From Chloroflexia bacterium (GTDB taxonomy: Bacteria > Chloroflexota > Chloroflexia > Thermomicrobiales > UBA6265), in the NCBI GenBank assembly GCA_013698285.1, contig JACCVE010000550.1, positions 1-7,041 of the forward strand: a stretch of 7,041 nt of DNA, written 5' to 3'. Both the position numbers and the translations under genes were made by a program. The number at the start of each line of letters is the position of its first letter. Positions within the stretch are counted from its first letter, which is position 1. The notes under the pieces are model-generated. The model saw nothing but the letters and a program-made list of their open reading frames with translations. It did not search any database and was not told where the DNA came from. Below are positions 1 to 6,197 of this stretch, one piece after another.

Positions 1-524
1 GGACCGGTGTCGAAGAAGGTGATGCTCTCGAAGCCGAGTGTCCGCAGCAGGTCGGCCAGCGGGCCACGCTGGGCGTCGAAGATCGAGCGGCCGATCATCC
101 AGCCGGCGGCGACCGGGCTCATCATGAACGGGAGCAGGAACGCGACCCGGAAGAAGCGACGACCGACGAGGTCCTGGTTCAGGAGCAGGGCCAGGCCGAG
201 GGCGATCGCATATTGGACGGGGACACCGATGCCGACGAAGAGGAAATTATTGCGGAGCGCGTTCCAGAATCGACCATCGGACGCGATGGCGCGGAAGTTG
301 GCGAAGCCATTGGGGACCCGGCCGGACGGATCGTTGAGCTGCCAGTCGGTGAAGCTGACGTACAAACCGAAGACAGTCGGGAAGATGACCACGGCGACGG
401 TGACGAGTACCGCCGGCAGGAGGAAGGCCCGTTGCTGACCGGCGGTGCCGGCACCCCGGCGCGGCCCGCGACGGGTCCCGGTGGCACCCGGGGCGACCGT
501 GGTATCGACGGACTGTTCGGTCAT
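1..524 (-). CDS. ABC sugar transporter permease, MalF/UgpA type (partial, N-terminal 174 residues)
   Basis: Inner part of a binding-protein-dependent ABC importer for a sugar, in the cytoplasmic membrane. The reverse strand is open from ATG at 524 to the window edge, giving 174 residues. The first ~30 are polar and basic (cytoplasmic). Hydrophobic segments lie at about 33-57, 93-116 and 125-146. The stretch FTDWQL (58-63), then NGFANFRAI, then FWNALRNNFLFVGIGVPVQ is the usual beginning of MalF/UgpA-like permeases, and FFRVAFLLPFMMSPVAAGW (124-142) matches the third-helix region. The EAA loop that contacts the ATPase lies beyond the edge. GGGGAG (529-534) sits 4 nt before the ATG. The gene follows the solute-binding protein by 118 nt on the same strand, so it very likely belongs to the same operon, with a second permease expected further left. 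Family call is firm; substrate is unknown. Confidence 0.9.
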   Translation of the reverse strand, partial: MTEQSVDTTVAPGATGTRRGPRRGAGTAGQQRAFLLPAVLVTVAVVIFPTVFGLYVSFTDWQLNDPSGRVPNGFANFRAIASDGRFWNALRNNFLFVGIGVPVQYAIALGLALLLNQDLVGRRFFRVAFLLPFMMSPVAAGWMIGRSIFDAQRGPLADLLRTLGFESITFFDTG

Positions 525-586
525 CCAGCTCCCCGGTGCTGTTCCAGGATCAACAAAGGTGCGGGACGAGGATATCCGGAGATGGG

Positions 587-618
587 CGGTGGGTCCGGAC
601 GACTGTCCAGACCCACCG
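587..618 (-). promoter_or_regulatory. Intercistronic hairpin between binding-protein and permease genes
   Basis: An inverted repeat with arms CGGTGGGTC and GACCCACCG (9 bp), one mismatch, then an inner 4-bp GGAC/GTCC stem around the loop GACT. It begins about 25 nt after the binding-protein stop codon in the direction of transcription. No T-run follows, so it is a poor intrinsic terminator. Hairpins at this place in sugar ABC operons (malE-malF is the classic case) protect the 3' end of the upstream message or cause partial termination, so that more binding protein than permease is made. The inverted repeat is seen directly; the role is inferred. Confidence 0.55.
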
Positions 619-642
619 TGGTGATCTCGTGACGCGAGGAGA

Positions 643-2259
643 TTAGCCGAGTGACGCCTGGTAGAGCTGCGTCTGCCGGGCACGGTCGAGGGAATCGGTG
701 ATCTCATCCCACCGGACGACGGCATCGTCGAGGGCTTCCTGGGCCGTGACGTCGCCGGTGACGGCGCGGGTGTAGGCGGCTTCGAGGGCCTCGAAGTACG
801 AGCCCTGGCCAGGGATGCGGAGGTCAATGATCCGGTTCGGGTGGTTGTAGGAATCCCGGATCGAGTCGAGGTATTCCTGGGCCTCCTCCTCCGGGAAGCC
901 GCTGACCGTCCACTCGGAGGCGGTGAAGTGGCTCTCGCGCCACGGGTTCATGCCAGAGGGGTAGATGCTCATCCAGGCCGAGATGTCCTTGCCCGTCAGG
1001 TGGGCGACCAGGTCCCAGGCGGCATCGGAGACGCCCTGGGTCTGGGCCTCGTTCATCACGTAGAGGCCCCAGCCGAGGAAGGCCAGGTAGGGGGCAAAGT
1101 TCGTTTCTGGCAGCGTCTCGAAGGCGCTGGTCTCATAGTTGTACACATCCGGCGATCCGGGCAGGATGCTGTAGCCGACCTTGCCCTGGACCAGGCTGCT
1201 GGCATTCGTGTAGACATTCGAGCCGACATCGGCCCACCAGTGGCACATCGTGCCGGTGCCGGCCAGGAAGTTGTCGAGGTTGCGGAGCAGCTCAGCGTTG
1301 GTCTGGTCGGGCGGCGCGAATTCCAGTCCGCCGACCATGTCCTCCAGGGCCCGGACCCAGGCCGGACTGTTGATTCGCGGCGTCATGTCCGGGGAGAAGA
1401 AGAACGCCGGGTCTCCGGGGTACTTAGCGTAGGCGCTGGCTCGGCTGGCAAAGAAGTATGTGCCAACCCCGCCGGACGGGGCCAGTGAGTCGAGGATGCC
1501 GTAGAGCGGCTCCCCGTCGAGGTCCTTGCCGGCCAGGAAGGCGGAGTAGGCTTGGACCTGCTGCCAGGTAGTGGGGATACCCCAGTCGCCCTCGCCGCCG
1601 GACTCGGTCCATTGCGTGGCCAGGTCGGCGTCGGTGAAGACGTCCTTGCGGTAGTTGAAGTGGTGCATATCGCCGTCGATCGAGGCGCCATAGGTCACGC
1701 CGTCCCAAGTCCGCGTCGGGGCCTGGAGATAGGGCACGATGTCCTCGAAGGCGTAGGCGGCGTCGGCGAGTAGACTCTCTGGCATCGGCACGCAGTGGCC
1801 CCCGCCTAGCAGATCGCCCTCCCAACCGCCGGACCCCTCCAGGATATCGAAGCCGACGCTGTCGGTGCTGATCGCCTGCTGCATCCGGGAGAAGCTGTCG
1901 GCCTGTGTGACCTCGATCCACTCCATGGTGGCGCCGGTGTGCTCCTCCCACGCTTGGGCCACCTGGCGGAAGACATCGACGTGGAAGCCTTCGTTGCTGA
2001 GACCCTGGAAACGGACCGTCTGGCCGGCGAAGGCGCCGGGATCCACCCGTTTTTGAAGGGTCAGTTCCCCGGCCCGGACGGCGTCGGCCGAGCTGAGTAG
2101 TTCGGCCCGGATGTCGTCCTGGGCGAGGGTGCGCCGGTAGCCCTTGCCGGCGACCCCGGTCGCGCAGAGCGCGGCGGCGGCCCCAGTGGCTCCCTGGAGG
2201 ACGCGGCGGCGAGAGAGCGGGAGGACGAGTGCCGATGATCTGGCCTTGGACGGTGTCAT
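643..2259 (-). CDS. Extracellular solute-binding protein, ABC sugar importer (family 1), Tat signal
   Basis: Captures a carbohydrate outside the membrane and delivers it to the permease encoded just downstream. It has 538 residues, long for the family (usually about 400-450). The N-terminus carries a twin-arginine motif, SRRRVLQ (16-22), then a hydrophobic stretch (24-38) and a possible cleavage site near TLA/QDD (44-49), so export is probably folded through Tat. The only nearby cysteine (C32, context AALC) is not a canonical lipobox. The segment TVRFQGLSNEGFHVDVFRQV (81-100), then QAWEEHTGATMEWIEV and a later FDILEGSGGWEGDL, is typical of the first lobe of family 1 binding proteins. The ATG at 2259 has AAGGAG 5 nt upstream (2265-2270). 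A TTGACA/TATGCT promoter and a structured leader precede it. The sugar isomerase and kinase are divergent neighbours, which supports a sugar or polyol ligand; a peptide-type ligand is unlikely given the permease type. Confidence 0.92.
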   Translation of the reverse strand: MTPSKARSSALVLPLSRRRVLQGATGAAAALCATGVAGKGYRRTLAQDDIRAELLSSADAVRAGELTLQKRVDPGAFAGQTVRFQGLSNEGFHVDVFRQVAQAWEEHTGATMEWIEVTQADSFSRMQQAISTDSVGFDILEGSGGWEGDLLGGGHCVPMPESLLADAAYAFEDIVPYLQAPTRTWDGVTYGASIDGDMHHFNYRKDVFTDADLATQWTESGGEGDWGIPTTWQQVQAYSAFLAGKDLDGEPLYGILDSLAPSGGVGTYFFASRASAYAKYPGDPAFFFSPDMTPRINSPAWVRALEDMVGGLEFAPPDQTNAELLRNLDNFLAGTGTMCHWWADVGSNVYTNASSLVQGKVGYSILPGSPDVYNYETSAFETLPETNFAPYLAFLGWGLYVMNEAQTQGVSDAAWDLVAHLTGKDISAWMSIYPSGMNPWRESHFTASEWTVSGFPEEEAQEYLDSIRDSYNHPNRIIDLRIPGQGSYFEALEAAYTRAVTGDVTAQEALDDAVVRWDEITDSLDRARQTQLYQASLG

Positions 2260-2273
2260 GCTTACTCCTTCAT

Positions 2274-2318
2274 CTGATGCACCGGGGACTCGACGGTGCC
2301 CCGATCAGGCGCTGATCG
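2274..2318 (-). promoter_or_regulatory. Leader of the binding-protein mRNA with two mutually exclusive hairpins
   Basis: Read as mRNA (minus strand), hairpin A is CGATCAG-CGC-CTGATCG (2318 down to 2302). The CTGAT of its right arm (2308-2304) is also complementary to ATCAG at 2278-2274. That alternative, hairpin B, encloses a second stem GCACCG/CGGTGC (2299-2294 with 2284-2279, 9-nt loop). Only one of A and B can form at a time. Hairpin B ends 3 nt before the AAGGAG ribosome-binding site (2270-2265). This layout could influence translation or could be coincidental in GC-rich DNA. The 7-bp inverted repeat could instead be a protein-binding operator. The pairings are visible; regulation is inferred. 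Confidence 0.4.
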
Positions 2319-2404
2319 CGAGCCGTCGCCCGCGTCCACCGGTATCCGCCTGCCGGGATGGGGGGCGAGAACCGATGAGCGGCCCAACTGCCGTGAGCGG
2401 TGCT

Positions 2405-2432
2405 AGCATAGCGGGCCGGCGGGGTGTGTCAA
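2405..2432 (-). promoter_or_regulatory. Promoter for the binding-protein/permease operon
   Basis: On the minus strand a perfect -35 hexamer TTGACA (2432-2427) is followed after 16 nt by TATGCT (2410-2405), matching the -10 consensus at four of six positions. It is the best sigma-70-like promoter I could find in this gap. Transcription would start near 2398, giving a leader of roughly 140 nt before the ATG at 2259. The 8-bp palindrome TGCTAGCA (2401-2408) overlaps the -10 and could be part of an operator. Confidence 0.6.
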
Positions 2433-2445
2433 ACGGGTCCAAACG
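2430..2445. repeat. Direct repeat CAAACG, 10-bp spacing, over the -35 element
   Basis: CAAACG occurs at 2430-2435 and again at 2440-2445, one helical turn apart on the same face of DNA. The first copy overlaps the TTGACA -35 element of the leftward promoter. Direct repeats one turn apart at a -35 are a common activator or repressor binding layout. The repeat is short, so chance is possible. Confidence 0.35.
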
Positions 2446-2494
2446 CGCAGACGCACGGGTGATCGAACCCGGCGCGAATCACCGGACGACTCCC

Positions 2495-2499
2495 GGAGG
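2495..2499 (+). promoter_or_regulatory. Shine-Dalgarno GGAGG that supports a TTG start for the isomerase
   Basis: GGAGG lies 5 nt before the TTG at 2505, an ideal distance. The nearest in-frame ATG (2541, before AVPPRYRY) has no comparable site at the right distance. This is why the TTG start is preferred. No convincing -10/-35 pair for the rightward genes was found upstream; an imperfect 6-bp inverted repeat GGTGAT/ATCACC (2458-2463, 2478-2483) is the only other structure nearby. Confidence 0.65.
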
Positions 2500-2504
2500 C
2501 TCCG

Positions 2505-3515
2505 TTGACCGACGAAGCAGCCACGCGCGAGCGGAAAACGATGGCGGTACCGCCCCGGTACCGCTACGCGACACGCCTGAACAGCGTCCGGGCCGGCATG
2601 CCTGGCCAGTCGGTGATCGAGGCGATCAAGGCCGTCGGGCGGGTGCCGGGTGCCGGGGCGATCGAGCTCAACGCGCCGCAACACCTGGACGGCCAGGCCC
2701 CGGGCTCGATCCGGGCCGCGGTCGAGGCGACCGGGTTGCCCGTCACCGCGCTCAACCTGCGGTTCGAGGGAGAGAGGTTCCGGGATGGGGCGTTCACCAA
2801 TCCGGACAGGACGACGCGTCAAGCGGCGATCGACATCGCCCGGGCGGCGGTCGAAGGAGCCGTCGGCCTGGGGGCCGACCACGTGATCGTCTGGCTGGCC
2901 GACGACGGCTTCGACACGCCTGGTCAGGTCGACTACCGGCAGGTCTGGGATGACGCGGTCGATGGTGTGGCGATGATGGCGCGGCACGACCCGTCGGTAC
3001 GAGTCAGCATCGAGTACAAGCCCCGCGAGCCCCGCGCGTTCAGCGTGTTCCGGACGATGGGCGATGCCCTCCTCGCGGCCCGCCAGACGGGGTCGCCGAA
3101 CGTGGGGGTGACGCTCGATGTCTGTCACGCCCTGATGACCGGGGAGTACCCGGCGATGGCGGCGACGTTGGCCCTGGCCGGGGGGAAACTGTTCGGGGTC
3201 CACCTCAACGACGGGCACGGCCGGGGCGATGATGGTTTGCCGGTGGGCAGCGTGAATCCGTGGGCCACGCTGGACCTGCTGCTCACCCTGCGGGACGAGG
3301 GCTACGAGGGGACGATCTACTTCGACACCTTCCCCGTCCGCGAGGACCCACTGGCCGAGTTCGCGGCCAACATCGCCACGGTGGAGCGCTTCGAGGCGGT
3401 CATCGACCGGTTGGACCGGGACGCGCTGCGGGCGGCGAGGGCGGCCCACGACGCGCTGGCCGTGGCCGATCTCTGGCAGGCCGCGTCGGCGGAGCGGGCT
3501 CGGGAGATACCATGA
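2505..3515 (+). CDS. Sugar isomerase/epimerase, xylose-isomerase-like TIM barrel (AP endonuclease 2 fold)
   Basis: Probably a cytoplasmic, divalent-metal-dependent sugar isomerase or epimerase of 336 residues, a usual size for the family. The barrel runs from YATRLNSVRAG (21-31) to about residue 300. Likely metal and catalytic residues sit at strand ends: E170 in SIEYKPREP, D205 and H208 in TLDVCHALMTGEYP, H233 and D236 in GVHLNDG, and D274 in IYFDTFP. The run GDDGLPVGSV (241-250) resembles the DD-x3-VGS loop seen in RhaI-like sugar isomerases and related uncharacterised barrels, rather than endonuclease IV. The last ~30 residues are a helical tail. It overlaps the kinase gene by 4 nt (ATGA, 3512-3515), so the two are translated together, and it is divergent from the sugar ABC transporter. 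Expected role: interconvert the imported sugar before phosphorylation. The substrate cannot be read from sequence. Confidence 0.82.
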   Translation: MTDEAATRERKTMAVPPRYRYATRLNSVRAGMPGQSVIEAIKAVGRVPGAGAIELNAPQHLDGQAPGSIRAAVEATGLPVTALNLRFEGERFRDGAFTNPDRTTRQAAIDIARAAVEGAVGLGADHVIVWLADDGFDTPGQVDYRQVWDDAVDGVAMMARHDPSVRVSIEYKPREPRAFSVFRTMGDALLAARQTGSPNVGVTLDVCHALMTGEYPAMAATLALAGGKLFGVHLNDGHGRGDDGLPVGSVNPWATLDLLLTLRDEGYEGTIYFDTFPVREDPLAEFAANIATVERFEAVIDRLDRDALRAARAAHDALAVADLWQAASAERAREIP

Positions 3516-4501
3516 CGATACCGCTCACGCCGCGCGTCATCGTCGTCGGCAGCCTGCACGTCGACTTGATCGCGACGGTGGAACCGTTGCCCGGCCCGGG
3601 CGAGTCGGTTATCGGCTCCTCGGTCCCGACCGCGCCGGGTGGCAAGGCCGGGAACCAGGCCGCCCAGGTGGCCCGCTGCGGCGTGCCGGTGGCCCTCGTC
3701 GGTCGAGTGGGCGACGACGCGCACGGTGACCTGCTGCGGGAGGCGTACCGCACGATCGGGATCGATACCGGTGGGATCGTCGTCGCCGCCGGGGGGCAGA
3801 CAGGCGCCTCGACCGTGCTCGTCGATGCCACCGGTGGGTACCTGTCGGCGATCGTGCCGGGTGCCTCCGCGACCTGGGGCCGGCCCGGCGTGGCGGCTAC
3901 CCTTGGACCGTTCACCGCCGCGGCGGTCCTGATGGTCCAAGGTGAATTGCCGGCGACGATCTCGCTCGCGGCGGCCCGGTGGGCCCGAGAGCGGGGCATG
4001 ACCATCGTCTCGAACCCCTCGCCGGCACCATCGGCCGACGACGTCCCGATGCGGGAACTGGTCGGGTCGAGCGACGTCGTGGTGATCAACCGGCAGGAGC
4101 TGGACGCGCTGGCCCTGTTGTTCGGCGTCAAGCCACCGCGGGTCGAGCGGTCCGATGTCTATGCCACCGCGACCGCGTTGCGGGCCAAGGTCGCGGGGTC
4201 CAGGCTGATCGTGACGCTGGGTGAGGACGGTGCGGTGATGGTCGACCCGAGCGGGGTCTTCGCGGTGGCGCCCTATCCCGGGACGACCGTGGTCGACACC
4301 GTCGGCGCGGGGGACGCGTTCCTCGGGGCCTACGTCGCCGGCTTCGTGCGCGGACTGGCGACGGGGTCCGCCCTGCGCTACGCCGCGGTCGCCGCCTCGC
4401 TCTCGCTCCGCGGGCGGGGCGCGCTGGCGGCCCAAGCGTCCCACGAGGCCATCGTGGCCGCGACGCCGCGGGAGGCGACGCCGTGGATCAGGTACCGCTG
4501 A
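3512..4501 (+). CDS. PfkB/ribokinase-family carbohydrate kinase
   Basis: ATP-dependent cytoplasmic sugar kinase, 329 residues (family usually 300-330). The opening VIVVGSLHVDLIA (9-21) places D18 where ribokinase uses an aspartate to hold the sugar. The first PfkB signature is GGKAGNQAA (43-51), with N48 in the sugar-binding position. LMVQGELP (140-147) supplies the conserved glutamate, E145. VVINRQELDAL (190-200) is the N-x-x-E motif, and VTLGEDG (234-240) precedes the second signature DTVGAGDAF (262-270), whose D268 is the catalytic base and whose GAG forms the anion hole. All key residues are present, so the enzyme should be active. It starts at the ATG overlapping the isomerase stop; the open frame extends upstream to 3260 but that part lies inside the isomerase gene. 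Its last 14 nt overlap the end of the convergent GT20 gene. It resembles ribokinase more than fructokinase, but the substrate is unassigned. Confidence 0.9.
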   Translation: MTIPLTPRVIVVGSLHVDLIATVEPLPGPGESVIGSSVPTAPGGKAGNQAAQVARCGVPVALVGRVGDDAHGDLLREAYRTIGIDTGGIVVAAGGQTGASTVLVDATGGYLSAIVPGASATWGRPGVAATLGPFTAAAVLMVQGELPATISLAAARWARERGMTIVSNPSPAPSADDVPMRELVGSSDVVVINRQELDALALLFGVKPPRVERSDVYATATALRAKVAGSRLIVTLGEDGAVMVDPSGVFAVAPYPGTTVVDTVGAGDAFLGAYVAGFVRGLATGSALRYAAVAASLSLRGRGALAAQASHEAIVAATPREATPWIRYR

Positions 4502-4934
4502 TCTTTGCCCGGGCGGGGGCGATTACCGGGCTGGCCCCATTCCCGGCCGGACGTGGCTTCCGGCCGGTCTTGGCCGGACTGGTCTGGACCCCATTGCCTC
4601 CGGCCCCGCCGACGCCCCCGGGCCGTTCCTCCAGGACGCAATGGACGATGTCGTTGAGCTGGTCCTGAAACCACTCGCCGACATCCTCCCGCTCGACCGC
4701 CTGGCGGAGGCGTTCCGCCCGCCGGCGACGCTCCCGCAGCGGCATCGTCAGGGCGCGGTAGAAGGCCTCGGCGGTGCCCTCGACATCGGCCGGGGCGACG
4801 ATCAGGGGCTCGTCGCCGAGCTGGATCGCGGCGCCGGCGCCCTCGGAGAGGATCAGGACGCCGTTGCGTTCGTTGAGCAGGCAGCCCTCCTTGGCGACCA
4901 GGTTCATGCCGTCGATGATCGAGTTCACCAGCAG
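4488..4934 (-). CDS. C-terminal fragment of the GT20/OtsA-like protein, -1 frame
   Basis: This frame continues LLVNSIIDGMNLVAKEGCLL directly from where the first frame should have read on, so it is the rest of the same gene, not a separate gene. The nearest in-frame start (GTG 4946) has no Shine-Dalgarno. The GT20 core appears to end near DQLNDIVHCVLEE. About 44 further residues rich in Gly, Pro, Ala and Lys follow (522-565 of the rejoined protein) and look disordered. The TGA (4488-4490) lies inside the 3' end of the convergent kinase gene. Confidence 0.6.
   Translation of the reverse strand: MLVNSIIDGMNLVAKEGCLLNERNGVLILSEGAGAAIQLGDEPLIVAPADVEGTAEAFYRALTMPLRERRRRAERLRQAVEREDVGEWFQDQLNDIVHCVLEERPGGVGGAGGNGVQTSPAKTGRKPRPAGNGASPVIAPARAKISGT
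4543..4567 (+). terminator. Candidate terminator hairpin after the kinase gene
   Basis: Two copies of the self-complementary octamer CCGGCCGG (4543-4550 and 4560-4567) can pair into an 8-bp all-GC stem with a 9-nt loop, about 40 nt after the kinase stop. Only a weak TCTT follows, so intrinsic termination is uncertain. A third GGCCGG follows at 4572-4577. The hairpin lies inside the 3' end of the convergent GT20 reading frame. Confidence 0.35.
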
Positions 4935-6184
4935 ACGTCGTACCACTTCATCGCCGCCAGGGCCCGGGCGTAGTTCTCACCCATGATCAGGTGGATCGGT
5001 TGCCAGCCCAGGGCGACGTTGGCGTACTTGGCATTGATCCGGCCGACCGAGGCGCTGATGTCGTCGAGGTAGTTCTGGTATTCCGGCACGTCCAGGCGGG
5101 AGGGGACGGTGATGGCGATGAAGTTGACCTTGCCATGGAACTCCGGGTGGCACTCCAAGAAGCGGTCGAAGGCCAGGAAGCCGCGGACGAAGTTCTTGCT
5201 CGGCTCGGCGCGGTCCACCCGCAGGATCGTGAACTTGTTGGCGTGGGTGGTCAAGTAGGCCTCGTGGCCTCGGGCCTCTCGGCTGTAGGCGTTGCGGCGG
5301 ACGGCCTCGACATCGATGGAGATCGGGTAGGCGCGGACCTCGGTCCTCCGGCCGCGCCAGGTGACGGCGCCGCCCGTGTAGTCGACCACGACGCCGGGGA
5401 CATAGGCCTCGCAGGTGTACATGAACGAGCGGGCGTGGGCAGGAGTCTGGAAGCCGCAGATGTCGTTGCCGAGCATGCCCTCGCAGATCGCACGGCGCAT
5501 GTCCATCGGCAGCAGCCGCCAGTAGTCGGGATCGGGCCAGGGGATGTGGACGAAGTGCTGGAGGATGGCATCCGGCACCCGCTCCCGGATCATGCCGCCC
5601 ACCAGGTAGAGGTGATAGTCCTGGAGCATGATGACCGGAGGCAGGTCGGATTCGCCGCTGGCGGCCAGGACTTCGTCGGCGAACATCTGGTTGACGGCCA
5701 CGTACCCGTCCCTCCAGGCGGTCCAGGTCTCGAAGGTGATGTCCGGGGAGCGCGGGGTGTCCCAGAGGTAGTGCTGGAGGAACCAGAGGAGGGGATTGCT
5801 GATCACGTTGTAGTACTGGTGATAGCTCTCGGCCGACGGGACCACGAACCGGACCCGGAAGTCGGGCGGGGCGCCGCCCTCGGTCGGGGGAGAGATCAGG
5901 ACCTCGCCGAGCCGGTCCGCCTCCGCCGCACGCTCCCGGTCACCGTCGGTCATCGCGGCGGCGATCCAGACCGGTTGGCGCTCCTTGGCGATCGCGCTGA
6001 CGGCGGTGACGACGCCACCGCTGCCCTTCCGCGAGGAGAAGGTACCGTCGCTCTCCCGGCTGAAGGTGACCGGACCCCGGTTCGAGGCGATGATCAACAT
6101 CCGCCCGCCGAGGGGATCGACCGGGCGCGTCAATCCATTGTCCCCGGCACCATCGACCGGCCGGACCCGTGGGACCGTTGGCAT
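4925..6184 (-). CDS. N-terminal fragment of the GT20/OtsA-like protein (419 residues)
   Basis: As written, translation from the ATG at 6184 ends at TGA 4925-4927 after MKWYDVCW. It contains the whole first Rossmann domain and the R325/K330 donor phosphate-binding pair. It lacks the DGMNLVAKE segment, whose aspartate and glutamate bind the sugar and ribose of the donor. If the frameshift is real this product should be inactive as a glycosyltransferase. Confidence 0.6.
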   Translation of the reverse strand: MPTVPRVRPVDGAGDNGLTRPVDPLGGRMLIIASNRGPVTFSRESDGTFSSRKGSGGVVTAVSAIAKERQPVWIAAAMTDGDRERAAEADRLGEVLISPPTEGGAPPDFRVRFVVPSAESYHQYYNVISNPLLWFLQHYLWDTPRSPDITFETWTAWRDGYVAVNQMFADEVLAASGESDLPPVIMLQDYHLYLVGGMIRERVPDAILQHFVHIPWPDPDYWRLLPMDMRRAICEGMLGNDICGFQTPAHARSFMYTCEAYVPGVVVDYTGGAVTWRGRRTEVRAYPISIDVEAVRRNAYSREARGHEAYLTTHANKFTILRVDRAEPSKNFVRGFLAFDRFLECHPEFHGKVNFIAITVPSRLDVPEYQNYLDDISASVGRINAKYANVALGWQPIHLIMGENYARALAAMKWYDVCW

Positions 6185-6191
6185 CGTGACA

Positions 6192-6197
6192 CCTCCT
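6192..6197 (-). promoter_or_regulatory. Shine-Dalgarno AGGAGG fixing the GT20 start at 6184
   Basis: A perfect AGGAGG lies 7 nt before ATG 6184 (protein MPTVPRVRP). It rules out the longer open frame from 6268, whose extra 28 residues would include this ribosome-binding site. Confidence 0.75.

Larger units (their letters stand above)
4488..6184 (-). pseudogene. otsA: GT20 glycosyltransferase, trehalose-6-phosphate synthase-like, split by a one-base frameshift
   Basis: OtsA-type enzymes transfer glucose from a nucleotide sugar to glucose-6-phosphate, giving trehalose-6-phosphate. With one base restored near 4934 the protein is 565 residues (family usually about 460-500). In order: SNRGPV (34-39) and GSGGVVTAV (54-62), the N-terminal donor loop; Y125 and W134, spaced as Y76/W85 of E. 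coli OtsA; LQDYHLYLVGGM with D189; FVHIPWP with H213; LLGxD-type segment MLGNDICGFQT (237-247); the phosphate-binding pair R325 and K330 in VDRAEPSKN; AITVPSRLDVPEYQNYLDD (357-375). After the break come IIDGMNLVAKE (D425, E433 = E. coli D361, E369) and GVLILSEGAGA. Start: ATG 6184 with AGGAGG (6192-6197) 7 nt upstream; ATG 6100 would remove a 28-residue extension. The usual DYTKG motif reads EPSKN here, so the acceptor may differ. No phosphatase (otsB) is in the window. Either a sequencing error or a true mutation explains the break. Confidence 0.82.

Noticed and set aside
7..632. Plus-strand open frames of 143 and 139 codons over the left end
   Set aside because: They have compositionally odd, arginine- or glycine-rich translations and lie opposite the clear permease gene on the minus strand.
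841..1488. 215-codon plus-strand frame inside the binding-protein gene
   Set aside because: It is antisense to a well-supported gene and has no domain signature or ribosome-binding site that I could see.
2403..3449. Long minus-strand frame opposite the isomerase
   Set aside because: The translation is arginine/proline-rich with no recognisable domain; it is a GC-rich shadow of the isomerase gene.
3260..3511. Upstream extension of the kinase frame (84 codons)
   Set aside because: It lies inside the isomerase gene and reads as low-complexity Gly/Arg/Pro. The family start VIVVGSLHVD is reached from the ATG at 3512.
4925..4946. Programmed -1 ribosomal frameshifting at the GT20 break
   Set aside because: The bases before the switch (GAC GTC TGC) do not form a slippery heptamer, and P-site re-pairing after a -1 slip would be poor. 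Mutation or sequencing error is simpler.
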